Shown in pieces: positions 35,901 to 44,463 of a stretch of 64,000 bases of DNA. Within the stretch, counting starts at the first letter, position 1. Each line of letters begins with the position of its first letter. This stretch comes from Streptomyces olindensis. Its GTDB lineage: Bacteria; Actinomycetota; Actinomycetes; Streptomycetales; Streptomycetaceae. A program made the position numbers and the translations under genes. Location of the stretch: contig JJOH01000018.1 in assembly GCA_000696115.1 (NCBI GenBank), forward strand, positions 87,347-151,346, read 5' to 3'. The notes under the pieces were generated by a model that saw nothing but the letters and a program-made list of their open reading frames with translations, did not search any database and was not told the DNA's origin.

Positions 35901-36169
35901 TGGCCCTTGCCGCGCGGGGCCTTGGCGGAGGCGAAGGTGTGCAGGCGGGCGTCGGCGACCTGGGCGACCACCGTGACGTGCTCGTCCATGGGGAGGTCGG
36001 CGAGGTGGGTGAGCTGGCCGCGCTCCTCGTATCTGCGCGGGTAGTGGTGCAGGAGGTCGCCGACGGTGAGCAGGCCGAGGTGCTCGGCCATCACCTTCGC
36101 GGTGGCGGGGCCGAGCACCGACTTCAGCGGTTGGCGCAGGGGTTCTTCCAGTGCGGGCACGAGATCCAT
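32927..36169 (-). CDS. recG: ATP-dependent DNA helicase RecG, interrupted by an intein
   Basis: RecG remodels stalled replication forks and Holliday junctions. The precursor has 1080 residues. Removing a 338-residue intein leaves 742, the usual size. The wedge/OB domain is at residues 60-180. The helicase motif I (GEVGSGK, then TMVALRAML) is split by the intein exactly between Lys311 and Thr650. Further motifs are VVDEQHRFGVEQR (DEQH box), TATPIPRT and the C-terminal QLRGRVGRG. The ATG at 36167-36169 (MDLVPALEEPL) is preferred over a TTG seven codons upstream. Function requires protein splicing. Confidence 0.95.
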   Translation of the reverse strand: MDLVPALEEPLRQPLKSVLGPATAKVMAEHLGLLTVGDLLHHYPRRYEERGQLTHLADLPMDEHVTVVAQVADARLHTFASAKAPRGKGQRLEVTITDGSGRLQLVFFGNGVHKPHKELLPGTRAMFAGKVSVFNRRLQLAHPAYELLRGDPEESVETWAGALIPIYPATAKLESWKIGKAIQTVLPTAQEAVDPLPDSLRRGRGLVPLPEALLKIHRPHTKSDIEDARSRLKWDEAFVLQVALARRRHADAQLPAVPREPTPDGLLTAFDARLPFTLTEGQQRVSREIFADLATEHPMHRLLQGEVGSGKAQPLDSLVLTPMGFRPMGDLRVGDEVVVPDGDIALIDGVFPQGERDVWRLVLSDGSSVECDDEHLWIVGTSCGWHRGQAPKVMTTREIRFDTFKANGSSKWYIPPAKPVDLGSDAGLPLDPYLFGLLLGGGSLRHNLRLSTIDDEIRDAVAAAVAPECRLVPVKGSHCDYTIQLKQRAGGVRNPVIQVLRDLGLWGRTSHDKFVPQTFKNAPIKDRLAVLQGLLDTDGTIQADGMSVSLCSASRRLAEDVAWLVRSLGGRARVLPKKAAYNVQVSLPDDHAPFRLTRKAERVRPRPKYDTFRRGIRAVEYVGRKPVQCISVAHPSHAYVTDNFTVTHNTMVALRAMLAVVDAGGQAAMLAPTEVLAQQHHRSIVEMMGELAEGGMLGGAEQATKVVLLTGSMGTAARRQALLDLTTGEAGIVIGTHALIEDKVQFHDLGLVVVDEQHRFGVEQRDALRGKGKQPPHLLVMTATPIPRTVAMTVFGDLETSVLDQLPAGRSPIASHVVPAADKPHFLTRAWERVREEVENGHQAYVVCPRIGDEEDDPKKPGKKKPPESPEDAAEKRPPLAVLDVADHLTKGPLQGLRVEILHGRMHPDDKDAVMRRFAAGETDVLVATTVIEVGVNVPNATAMVIMDADRFGVSQLHQLRGRVGRGSAPGLCLLVTEMPEASAARQRLNAVASTLDGFELSRIDLEQRREGDVLGQAQSGARTSLRMLAVIDDEEIIAEARQEATAVVAADPELTHLPALRTALDALLDEEREQYLEKG
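34223..35236 (-). mobile_element. Class 3 intein with LAGLIDADG endonuclease domain in RecG
   Basis: This 338-residue in-frame insert sits in the RecG Walker A motif (GSGK before, T after). It starts with Ala rather than Cys or Ser and ends THN, followed by Thr. Block B has DDEHLW (His64, Trp66), block F has VQCIS (Cys318), and block G has VTHN (Thr336, His337, Asn338). The triad Trp66-Cys318-Thr336 is the WCT signature of class 3 inteins, which use the block F Cys to form the first branched intermediate. The central LAGLIDADG region has a degenerate first motif (LFGLLLGGG, 123-131) and a normal second (GLLDTDG, 222-228). The DNA looks less GC-rich than the flanking recG. Confidence 0.92.
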
Positions 36170-36354
36170 TGCACACCACGCCACTGACAATGGCGCCCGG
36201 GCCGCGGCGGAGGCCGCCGTATACGTCCCCGGAAAGCCCTGGTCGGACGGCCGGTCCGGGCCTTAGGATGACGCGCCCCCGGCCTTTCTCGCGGTCACCG
36301 CCTCCCCGGGACCGCCCGACCCCGCGCCGTCGCGAGTCCCCCACCGGCGCCGTG

Positions 36355-38196
36355 ATGATGGACTCCCAGAGCTCACAGGCATCCCAGGCACCCCCTTCCC
36401 CTCGATCACCTCATACGTTCCAGGTCGACCTGCGTGGTCTCGTGGACCTGCTCTCCCACCACCTCTACTCCAGCCCCAAGGTGTACCTGCGCGAGCTGCT
36501 GCAGAACGCCGTGGACGCCATCACGGCCAGACGCGCGGACGAGCCCGGCGCCCCGGCCCGGGTCCGGCTGTACGCGGAGGGCGGCGCGCTGCGCGTCGAG
36601 GACACCGGCGTGGGGCTCACCGAGGCGGACGTGCACAGCCTGCTGGCCACCATCGGGCGCAGTTCCAAGCGTGCCGTGGGGCTTCAGGAGGCCAGGTCCG
36701 ACTTCCTCGGGCAGTTCGGCATCGGCCTGCTGGCGTGTTTCGTCGTCGCCGAGCGGATCCGGGTCGTCAGCCGCAGCGCCCGTACGCCCGGGGCGCCGCC
36801 GGTGGAGTGGACGGCGTCCGACGACGGTTCGTACACCGTGCGGACCCTGCCGGACGCCGAGCGGCCCGAACCGGGCACCACGGTGCACCTGGTGGCCCGG
36901 GCCGGAACCGCGGAGTGGCTGGCGCCCGGGCGGGTCGAGGCGCTGGCCCGGGACTTCGGGTCGCTGCTGCCGTACGACGTCCGGGTGGGTGACGAGGCGG
37001 TCACCGACCTGCCCGCGCCCTGGGACCGTCCGTACCCGGGCCCGGCCGCCCGCCGCATCGCCCTCGCGCGGCACTGCCACGACCTGTTCGGGTTCACGCC
37101 GCTGGACACCATCGACCTGTCCGTGCCGGTGGCGGGCATCCGCGGGGTGGCGTACGTGCTTCCGGCGGCCGTCAGCCCGGCACAGCGCGCGGGGCATCGC
37201 GTCCACCTCAAGGGCATGCTGCTGACCGAGCAGGCCGAACAGCTGCTGCCCGACTGGGCGTTCTTCGTGCGCTGCGTCCTCGACACGGACAGCCTGCGAC
37301 CCACGGCCTCGCGCGAGGCGCTGTACGAGGACGAGACGCTGGCGGCCGTGCGCGAGGCGCTGGGCGAGCGCATCCGCGGGTGGCTGACGGGGCTCGCGGC
37401 CGGTGATCCGGAACGGCTGGCCGCGTTCCTGGCGGTGCACCACCTGGGCGTGAAGTCCCTGGCCCGGCACGACCGGGAGATGCTGCGCACGATGCTGCCG
37501 TGGCTGCCCTTCGAGACCACCGACGGTCGGCTGTCCCTGGAGGAGTTCGCGCAGCGGCACCCGGTGGTGCACTTCACGCGGACCGTCGAGGAGTACCGGC
37601 AGGTCGCGCCGATCGCCTCGGCACAGGGCATCGGCGTGATCAACGGCGGTTACACGTACGACAGCGAGCTGGTGGAGGCGCTGCCGTCGGTGCGGCCGGG
37701 GACGGTGGTCGCCGAGCTGGACGCCGAGACGGTGACCGCGCATCTGGACGCGGTCGACCCGGCCGAGGAACTGGCCCTGTCCGGCTTCCTGGCCGCCGCG
37801 CGGGCCCGCCTCGACCCGCTGGGCTGCGACGTCGTCCTGCGGGCGTTCCATCCGCTGTCCGTGCCCGCGCTGCACCTCGACGACCGGGACGCCCGGCACG
37901 AGCAGGCCCGGGCGGACGCCGAGGCCCAGGCCGACGACCTGTGGGCGGGCATCCTCGGGTCCCTGCGCGGCAGTGCGCCCCGCGCGCGTCTGGTGCTCAA
38001 CCACCTGAACCCGCTCGTGCGGCGGATCAGCGCCCTGCCCGACGCGGAGCTCATCGGCACGGCCACGGAGTCGCTGTACGGGCAGGCGCTGCTGATGGTG
38101 CAGCGACCGCTCAGGCCCGCCGACTCGGCGCTGCTCAACCGCGCGTTCATCGGCCTGCTGGAGTGGGCCACGCACCCCGAGGACGGCCGGGCATGA
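36355..38196 (+). CDS. HSP90-family ATPase (HtpG-like)
   Basis: This 613-residue protein has the GHKL ATPase fold of HSP90: ELLQNAVDAI (N box), VEDTGVGLTEADV (G1) and FLGQFGIGLLACF (G2). The middle domain shows LTEQAEQLLPDWAFFVRCVLDTDSL-type sequence (shortened here to LLPDWAFFVRC) and the catalytic-loop region TASREALYED. It is close to HSP90 but divergent from classic HtpG. The start is uncertain among GTG 36352, ATG 36355 and ATG 36358. The stop overlaps the next start (ATGA), so it is coupled to the TPR protein, a plausible partner since eukaryotic HSP90 uses TPR cochaperones. Confidence 0.88.
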   Translation: MMDSQSSQASQAPPSPRSPHTFQVDLRGLVDLLSHHLYSSPKVYLRELLQNAVDAITARRADEPGAPARVRLYAEGGALRVEDTGVGLTEADVHSLLATIGRSSKRAVGLQEARSDFLGQFGIGLLACFVVAERIRVVSRSARTPGAPPVEWTASDDGSYTVRTLPDAERPEPGTTVHLVARAGTAEWLAPGRVEALARDFGSLLPYDVRVGDEAVTDLPAPWDRPYPGPAARRIALARHCHDLFGFTPLDTIDLSVPVAGIRGVAYVLPAAVSPAQRAGHRVHLKGMLLTEQAEQLLPDWAFFVRCVLDTDSLRPTASREALYEDETLAAVREALGERIRGWLTGLAAGDPERLAAFLAVHHLGVKSLARHDREMLRTMLPWLPFETTDGRLSLEEFAQRHPVVHFTRTVEEYRQVAPIASAQGIGVINGGYTYDSELVEALPSVRPGTVVAELDAETVTAHLDAVDPAEELALSGFLAAARARLDPLGCDVVLRAFHPLSVPALHLDDRDARHEQARADAEAQADDLWAGILGSLRGSAPRARLVLNHLNPLVRRISALPDAELIGTATESLYGQALLMVQRPLRPADSALLNRAFIGLLEWATHPEDGRA

Positions 38197-41147
38197 CGGA
38201 GATCACGGATGTCGACGCCCTGCGCCGGGCGATGGCGGAGAACGCCGAGCAGCCGGAGGGACCGGCCCGCAACGCGCGCGCGGAGGAGTTGCTGGCGGCG
38301 GCCGAGAAGCTGAACGTCCCGCTCGCCGTCATCGAGGCGCTCGGACACCAGCTGAAGGTCTACAACTACAGCTCCGAGAAAGGGAAGATGTTCGTCCCGT
38401 TCGCGCGTCTGCTGCGCATGTGGGACGAACGGCCCGAGGACTTCGACGAGTACGAGGCGCACTCGCTGCACTGGGTCTTCAAGTGGGTGTCGTCCGGCAT
38501 GCTCGACCAGCCGCACATCCCGCTCGCGTCGATCGAGAAGTGGCTCGGCGAGATGGAGCGCCGCTACCGGCTCGCCGGGTACTCCGAAGCGGCCGTGCGC
38601 AGCGCCGAGCACAGTGTGGCCGCGCATGTCGGGGACGTGGCGCGCGCGGAGCGGGCCTACGCCGCGTGGCTGGCCGCCGACCGGGACGCCATGTCCGACT
38701 GCCACGCCTGCGAGCTGCACGGGCAGGGCTGGTGGCAGGCCGAGCTGGGCCGGGACGAGGAGGCACTGGAGCTGTGGCGGCCGGTGCTGGAGGGCCGGTA
38801 CACCTGCGCCCACGAGCCGCACACGGCCCTGGCCTCCTCCCTGGTGCCGTTGCTGCGGCTGGGCCGCCTGGACGAGGCCCGCGCCAACCATCTGCGGGGC
38901 TTCCGGCTCGTCCGGGCCATGGAGAGCATGCGCGGCGCCTACGCGGAGCACGTGGAGTTCTGCGCGCTGACCGGCAACGAGGCGCGAGGGCTCGAACTGC
39001 TCGCGGAGCGCCCGGCGTACTTCACGGACGACGGGCAGCCGCAGAGCAGGCTGGACTTCCTGAGCGTGGTGACCCTGCTCATGGACCGCCTCACCGCGCT
39101 CGGTCTCGGCGACCGGCTGGTGCCGGGCCCGGTCGGCCGGGAGTGGACGGCCCGGGAACTCGCCGCCCACGCGCGTGCGGACGCCCTCGCGCTGGCGGCC
39201 CGTTTCGACGAGCGCAACGGCACGGCCCACGTGGGCGACCGGGCCCGCGCCCGCATGGCGCGGAAGCCCCTGGTCGAGCGGCTGCCGCTGGGGGTGCGCT
39301 CGGTCGGTCCGGCCCCGGTGCCCGCTCCCCCGCCGCCGGCCCCGGCCCCCGTCGACGGGCAGCCGGACCTGCCCGCCCTGCTGGCCGAGGCGCGGCGGCT
39401 GTCGGACCACCTGCGACCGCACGCCGTGGAGGCGTGGGCGGCGGTCGCCCGGGCCGCGGAGGGCGTCGAGCTGGACCCGCGCGACCGGGCCGAGATCGCC
39501 GACCACGAGGCGATGGGCCTCGGCCCCGCCGGTGCCGAGCTGTTCGAACAGGCCGCCGTGCTGTACGCGGAGGCGGGCGACCCGGGCGAGGCGCTGGCGG
39601 CACGCGCGCGTGCCGCCTACGTGCGGGCGCTGGGGGGTGCGGTGGCGGAGGCCGTCGCGGCCGTGGAGGAGCCGTACGAGGAGGTCCTTGCGCTGTACGC
39701 CGCCGGCGGTACGGGGACGCGGCAGACGGCGGCCGTCCTGATGGGCCGGGCCCGGATCCTGCTGCGCCGGGCGCACGCGGCGGAGACGGCCGGGGCAGCG
39801 GAGGGGCCCGGCGCGGAGGCGGTGCACGGCGCGGAGGCGGTGTACGGCGCGGCCGAGGCCGCCGTGCGCGAGGTCCTGGCGCTGGTCGAGGGGCGCACCG
39901 GGGAGGACGTGCGGCTGGCCGCGCGGGCCGCCGAGGCGCAGGCGATGCTCGCCGAGCTGGCGGGACTGCGCGGAGACCTGCCGGCGGCGGTGCGGCTGTT
40001 CGCGCGGGGCGCGGCGGCGTTCGTCGCGGCGGGGCTGCCCTGGTTCGCCGTGGAGTACGAGGCCCGGCTGGCGTCCCTCGCGCACCACCTCGGCGACATG
40101 GCCGAGGCGGAACGGGCCCTGCGGGCCGCCCTGGAGCACGGCGGAGCGCACCTGGAGGCGCCCGGGCGGGCCCAGCTGCACCTCCAGCTCGCCGAACTCC
40201 TCGGCAACCGGGACGAGGCCGTGGAGGCCGCGCGGCACGCGCTGGAGGCCGCGCACTGGGCCGACGAAGCCGGCCAGAGCGCCACGCTGGGCGCCTGGGC
40301 CCGGCAGCAGCTCGGCGGGTTCCTGCTGCGGCAGGGGCGGTGGGCCGAGGCGGCTGAGGTGCTGGAGTCGGCGCTGCCCGACCTGACCGCCGAGACGCAC
40401 GGCGACGGGGCGATCGTGCAGACGCAGTGGTGGCTCGGCGACTGCCTGAGCGAACTCGGCGAGCACCGCGCGGCCGCCGAACGACGCCTGCAGGCCGCCG
40501 AGATCGCCCGCACCTGGCCCGAGCAGCAGGACCACGCGACCCTCGCGCACCTGGCCGGGGAGTCCCTCGGGCAGGCGGGACTGACCGCCGAGGCCGACCG
40601 GGCCTACGCGCGCGCGGGCGAGCTGTGGCGGGCCCTCGGCAACCCGCAGGGCCTGGTCCGCTCCCTGCGCGCCCGCGCCTGGCTGGCGTTGCGCACCCAG
40701 GACGGCATCGCGGCGGCCCGCGCGCTCATGGCGGAGGCGTTCCAGGAGTGCGCGACCGCGCGGGACGAGGCGCCCGACGAGGAGTCCCGGCAGCGGTTCG
40801 TCACCGAACTCGGCCACACCCACCGCCAGTTCGGCGACCTGCTGGCCCGGGCCGCCACCGAGAGCGACACCGGGGCCCCGCCCCCGGCCCTGTTCGACGA
40901 GGCGCTGTCCCAACTGCGGCGGTCGTCCCGGGTGTTCGCCTCCCTCGGGGACGGCGCCCTGCACAGCCGCACCGATGCCGAACTGACCGCGGGATGGCTG
41001 GAGATCGAGCTGGGCCGCCTCACCGAGGCGAGGGCACGCGCGCGTGCGGTGCTGACGGCGTACGACGGATACGACGGCGAGACGGTGCGGTCCCGGCGGG
41101 CGGAGGCCGAGCACCTGCTCCGCGTCGCGGCGGATGACCGGGTCTGA
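38193..41147 (+). CDS. Large tetratricopeptide-repeat protein coupled to HSP90-like gene
   Basis: This 984-residue protein is almost wholly alpha-helical with TPR-type repeats, for example ALELWRPVLEGRYTCAHEPH, AEAERALRAALEHG and EAVEAARHALEAAHWADEAG. A Pro/Ala-rich linker near residue 375 splits it into two halves. No catalytic motif or membrane segment is visible. The ATGA overlap with the HSP90-like gene indicates coordinated production. A cochaperone or adaptor role is an inference from the pairing. Confidence 0.8.
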   Translation: MTEITDVDALRRAMAENAEQPEGPARNARAEELLAAAEKLNVPLAVIEALGHQLKVYNYSSEKGKMFVPFARLLRMWDERPEDFDEYEAHSLHWVFKWVSSGMLDQPHIPLASIEKWLGEMERRYRLAGYSEAAVRSAEHSVAAHVGDVARAERAYAAWLAADRDAMSDCHACELHGQGWWQAELGRDEEALELWRPVLEGRYTCAHEPHTALASSLVPLLRLGRLDEARANHLRGFRLVRAMESMRGAYAEHVEFCALTGNEARGLELLAERPAYFTDDGQPQSRLDFLSVVTLLMDRLTALGLGDRLVPGPVGREWTARELAAHARADALALAARFDERNGTAHVGDRARARMARKPLVERLPLGVRSVGPAPVPAPPPPAPAPVDGQPDLPALLAEARRLSDHLRPHAVEAWAAVARAAEGVELDPRDRAEIADHEAMGLGPAGAELFEQAAVLYAEAGDPGEALAARARAAYVRALGGAVAEAVAAVEEPYEEVLALYAAGGTGTRQTAAVLMGRARILLRRAHAAETAGAAEGPGAEAVHGAEAVYGAAEAAVREVLALVEGRTGEDVRLAARAAEAQAMLAELAGLRGDLPAAVRLFARGAAAFVAAGLPWFAVEYEARLASLAHHLGDMAEAERALRAALEHGGAHLEAPGRAQLHLQLAELLGNRDEAVEAARHALEAAHWADEAGQSATLGAWARQQLGGFLLRQGRWAEAAEVLESALPDLTAETHGDGAIVQTQWWLGDCLSELGEHRAAAERRLQAAEIARTWPEQQDHATLAHLAGESLGQAGLTAEADRAYARAGELWRALGNPQGLVRSLRARAWLALRTQDGIAAARALMAEAFQECATARDEAPDEESRQRFVTELGHTHRQFGDLLARAATESDTGAPPPALFDEALSQLRRSSRVFASLGDGALHSRTDAELTAGWLEIELGRLTEARARARAVLTAYDGYDGETVRSRRAEAEHLLRVAADDRV

Positions 41148-41181
41148 AACGCCCGGCACCGCCCGCTCGGCCTGTTCGGCC

Positions 41182-43122
41182 CTATTCGACGCCGATGAGC
41201 AGCAGGGAGCCCTGCCGTCCGCCCCGGTACACGACCGTGTCGACGGCGAGGTACCCCTCGCGGACCCGGCCTTCGAGGTGCTCGGCGACGGCGTCGGGGG
41301 CCTCGTCGCCGAGGACCAGGGTGACCATCTCGCCCCCGGCCGCGAGCATGCGGTCCAGGACGGTCTCGGCGGTGGCCGTGACGTCCGAGCCGATCACGGC
41401 CACGTCGCCGTCGATCAGGCCGAGGACGTCGCCGGCCTGGCAGATGCCGGCCATCGTCCAGGACTGGCGTTCGGCGACGGTGACCTCGGCGTAGCGGGTG
41501 GCGCCGGCGGCCGAGGTCATCGACACGACGTCCTCGTCGAAGCGGCGCTCGGGCTCGTGCACGGCCAGTGCCGCGATGCCCTGGACCGCCGAGCGGGTCG
41601 GGATGAGGGCGACACGGACGCCCTCCGTGCGGACCTGCTCGGCGGCCGCCGCTGCGGTGTGGCGCAGCTCGGCGTCGTTGGGCAGCAGGACGACCTCGCG
41701 CGCGTGGGCCCGCCGTACGGCCTGCACGAGCTCGCCGCTCGCGGGCGGCTCCCCGGGCCGCGCGAGCACGGTGGTCGCGCCGGCCTCGGCGTAGAGCCCG
41801 GCCAGGCCCTCCCCGGGCACGACCGCCACCACGGCCCGCTGGGCGCGCTCCCGGGGCTGCCGCTCGGCGCCGGTGGTGTGCACGTCGCCGGCGCCGAAGT
41901 GCGTGATGCGGATCCGGTACGGCCGCCCGGCCTCGATGCCGGCCTCCACGGCGGCGCCCGCGTCGTCGACATGGACGTGGACGTTCCACAGCCCGTCGCC
42001 GCCGACCACGACGAGGGAGTCCCCGAGGGCGTCGAGCCGCTCCCGCAACCGCGTCACGGCGGCGTCCTCGGCCTCCAGGAGGTAGATCACCTCGAAGGCG
42101 GGTCCGTCCTGCCCGGGCGCGGCGGCGCTGTCGGCACCCTCGCCGGGGTCGGCGCACGCCGGGAGGGGCTCTGCGACGGGCTCCACGCGCGGGTGCGACG
42201 CGTCGACCGTGACACCCCGCGCATCGGACGCCCCGTGATCGACCAGGCCGGGACCGGCCGGACCGTGATCGACCAGGCTGGAGTCGGCCGGACCGGGGTC
42301 GGCCGAGCCATGATCCACCGACAGCGCCCCGACCGAACCGTCGGACGTCGCCCCGGGCACCACGCGCGCGTGCGCCCCCACCGGCTCCCCGGCCCCGGGC
42401 CCCGCCCCCCGGGCCTCCGGCACCCGCCCCGCGCTCGTCACCGGCCCGCGCGGCCGCTCCCCCGTGAACGTCTCCACCAGCGCCCCGAGCACGGCCACCA
42501 GCCCCCGCCCGCCGGCGTCGACCACCCCGGCGCGTCCCAGCACGGGCAGCTGCTCCGGGGTCGCGGCGAGGGCCTCACGCGCTCCCTCGTAGGCGGCCCG
42601 TGCGACGTTCCCGCAGTCATCGTCGGCACCGGCGGCGGCGTCCGCCGCGTCCGCCGCGGCCGAGGCGACCGTGAGGACCGTGCCCTCCACGGGATGGGCC
42701 ACAGCCTCGCGGGCGGAGTCGGCCGCGTGCCGCAGGGCGAGCCGCAGACCCCGGCCGTCCGCGTGCGCGCTCGCGTCGTCCGCCAGCACCTGGGCCATAC
42801 CGCGCAGCAGCTGGGCGAGGATCGTCCCGGAGTTCCCGCGGGCACCGATCAGCGCCCCGTGCGCCATGGCCCGTACGGCGTCGGAGAGCGTCGGCCGGTC
42901 CTCCGGTCCGGAGCCCGCCGCGTGCCCCACGAACACCGCCTCGACCGCCGCGACCGCCGACTCCACGGTCAGGTACAGGTTCGTGCCGGTGTCCCCGTCC
43001 GCTACGGGATAGACGTTGATCGCGTCGATCTCCTCACGCGCCCGCCCCAGCGTCTCGAGCGCGAGACCGCACCAGGTGCGCAGCGCGACAGCATCGAAGA
43101 ATGTCTGCGGCACCTGCGCCAC
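41182..43122 (-). CDS. DAK2/DhaL-domain protein, fatty acid kinase FakA-like
   Basis: This 646-residue protein has an N-terminal DhaL kinase domain (INVYPVADGDTGTNLYLT, HGALIGARGNSGTI) whose Asp residues bind magnesium-ATP. A C-terminal domain resembles that of FakA. FakA phosphorylates fatty acids presented by a FakB (DegV) protein; no fakB is in the window. A low-complexity segment (repeated VDHG and ADPGPAD-type units) at about residues 260-310 is unusual. GGGAGG before the GTG at 43120-43122 decides the start. The gene is often placed between recG and rpmB. Confidence 0.88.
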   Translation of the reverse strand: MAQVPQTFFDAVALRTWCGLALETLGRAREEIDAINVYPVADGDTGTNLYLTVESAVAAVEAVFVGHAAGSGPEDRPTLSDAVRAMAHGALIGARGNSGTILAQLLRGMAQVLADDASAHADGRGLRLALRHAADSAREAVAHPVEGTVLTVASAAADAADAAAGADDDCGNVARAAYEGAREALAATPEQLPVLGRAGVVDAGGRGLVAVLGALVETFTGERPRGPVTSAGRVPEARGAGPGAGEPVGAHARVVPGATSDGSVGALSVDHGSADPGPADSSLVDHGPAGPGLVDHGASDARGVTVDASHPRVEPVAEPLPACADPGEGADSAAAPGQDGPAFEVIYLLEAEDAAVTRLRERLDALGDSLVVVGGDGLWNVHVHVDDAGAAVEAGIEAGRPYRIRITHFGAGDVHTTGAERQPRERAQRAVVAVVPGEGLAGLYAEAGATTVLARPGEPPASGELVQAVRRAHAREVVLLPNDAELRHTAAAAAEQVRTEGVRVALIPTRSAVQGIAALAVHEPERRFDEDVVSMTSAAGATRYAEVTVAERQSWTMAGICQAGDVLGLIDGDVAVIGSDVTATAETVLDRMLAAGGEMVTLVLGDEAPDAVAEHLEGRVREGYLAVDTVVYRGGRQGSLLLIGVE

Positions 43123-43260
43123 TGCGCCTCCCTGAGCTGCTGGACGTGGCAGGCAGCGTAGACCCCGGGACGGTGTCCACCGGAAGAGGGCCGGGGCGGG
43201 GCCCTGAGCTGCCATGGTAGTTTCGCTCTACGGGTGCAGCCGTTGTATGCTGCTCCGGTT

Positions 43261-43353
43261 GCCCGATCCTGATCGGGCCTTCCCCCTGGCAGCGCCACTC
43301 AGATCTCGACCGGCTCCTGGAGCCACAAGATCTCGATCCCGGCATGCCGGGAT
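43261..43353 (+). promoter_or_regulatory. Palindrome-rich leader upstream of rpmB
   Basis: Two perfect palindromes (GCCCGATC-CT-GATCGGGC at 43261-43278 and ATCCCGGCATGCCGGGAT at 43336-43353), a short GGCTCC/GGAGCC dyad near 43312, and two direct copies of AGATCTCGA (43301-43309 and 43328-43336) precede rpmB. They could be a leader RNA structure or protein-binding sites. Confidence 0.45.
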
Positions 43354-43389
43354 TAACCGTAAGTGCATCTGAAGTCTTTGGAGTGACCC

Positions 43390-43575
43390 GTGGCTGCCAA
43401 CTGCGACGTCTGCGGCAAGGGGCCGGGCTTCGGCAACAACATCTCGCACTCGCACCGCCGTACGTCCCGTCGCTGGAACCCGAACATCCAGCGTGTGCGT
43501 ACCGTGGTGGGCGGGACGCCGAAGCGCGTGAACGCTTGCACCTCGTGCATCAAGGCCGGCAAGGTCTCGCGCTGA
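43390..43575 (+). CDS. rpmB: 50S ribosomal protein L28
   Basis: This 61-residue L28 starts with GTG (VAANCDVCGKGPGFGNN), with GGAG eight bases upstream. It carries two CxxC motifs (CDVC and CTSC), so it is the zinc-binding form. Streptomyces also encode a zinc-free paralogue under Zur control elsewhere. It is monocistronic and followed by a strong terminator. Confidence 0.97.
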   Translation: MAANCDVCGKGPGFGNNISHSHRRTSRRWNPNIQRVRTVVGGTPKRVNACTSCIKAGKVSR

Positions 43576-43613
43576 CGCTCAGCTAGCGCGCGGCCACTGC
43601 TGGTTCGCTGGAG

Positions 43614-43644
43614 GAGCCGGTCCACCCAGGTGGACCGGCTCTTT
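43614..43644 (+). terminator. Intrinsic terminator of rpmB
   Basis: A 13-base inverted repeat (43614-43626 with 43629-43641) is followed by TTT. It can also serve thiD from the other strand. Confidence 0.85.
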
Positions 43645-43671
43645 GGCGTGCCCCCGGTGGTCGGCCAGCGG

Positions 43672-44463
43672 TCACGAGCCGCCACGGAACCGCCACCCGT
43701 GGTCCACCGGACCGATGCCCCCACCGAGCGCGAAACCGGCCGCCACGGCCCCGGTGACGTACTCCTTGGCCGCCGCCACCGCCTCCGGCACGGAGTCGCC
43801 CTTCGCGAGCTGTGAGGCGATCGCGGAGGCGAGGGTGCAGCCGGTGCCGTGGGTGTGGCGGTTGTCGTGCCTCGGCGCCCGCAGCCAGTGCTCCTCGGAA
43901 CCGTCCGTGAGCAGGTCCACGGCGTCCCCGGAGAGGTGGCCGCCCTTGATCAGCGCCCAGCGCGGTCCGTAGGCCAGCACCGCCGCCGCGGCCCGCCGCA
44001 TCTCCCCCTCCGACGCGACGCGTACACCCGTCAGCTGGGCCACCTCGTCGAGGTTCGGGGTCGCGACCGTCGCCGCCGGCAGCAGCTTCGTACGGACGGA
44101 GTCCAGCGCGGAGGCGGCCAGCAGGGAGTCGCCGTGCTTGGAGACCCCGACCGGGTCGACGACCGCCGGGGCGTCCGTCCCCGCGATCAACTCCGCGACC
44201 GCCTCGACGAGTTCCGCGGAGGCGAGCATGCCGGTCTTGACCGCCTGGACGCCGATGTCGTCGACGACGCTGCGGTACTGGGCGCGCACGGCCTCCACGG
44301 GCAGTTCCCAAGCCCCCTGCACGCCCAGGGAGTTCTGCGCGGTCACCGCCGTGACGACGCTCATGCCGTGCACGCCGAGCGCGAGCATCGTCTTCAGGTC
44401 GGCCTGGATGCCCGCGCCTCCGCCGGAGTCCGAGCCCGCCACCGTGAGGACGTTGGGGATCAT
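43672..44463 (-). CDS. thiD: Hydroxymethylpyrimidine/phosphomethylpyrimidine kinase
   Basis: ThiD phosphorylates hydroxymethylpyrimidine twice for thiamine synthesis. The 263-residue protein has the ribokinase-like signatures TVAGSDSGGGAGIQADLK at the N-terminus and HGTGCTLASAIAS, with the anion hole and catalytic region. Its ATG overlaps the thiL stop (ATGA). Together they make thiamine diphosphate. Confidence 0.95.
   Translation of the reverse strand: MIPNVLTVAGSDSGGGAGIQADLKTMLALGVHGMSVVTAVTAQNSLGVQGAWELPVEAVRAQYRSVVDDIGVQAVKTGMLASAELVEAVAELIAGTDAPAVVDPVGVSKHGDSLLAASALDSVRTKLLPAATVATPNLDEVAQLTGVRVASEGEMRRAAAAVLAYGPRWALIKGGHLSGDAVDLLTDGSEEHWLRAPRHDNRHTHGTGCTLASAIASQLAKGDSVPEAVAAAKEYVTGAVAAGFALGGGIGPVDHGWRFRGGS

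Noticed and set aside
38420..40357. A second long plus-strand frame inside the TPR gene
   Set aside because: It is Gly/Arg/Ala-rich and out of frame with the TPR protein, which has regular helical repeats.
37650..41159. A minus-strand open frame of over 1100 codons opposite the HSP90-like and TPR genes
   Set aside because: It spans two well-supported plus-strand genes and has Pro/Arg/Gly-rich composition without motifs.
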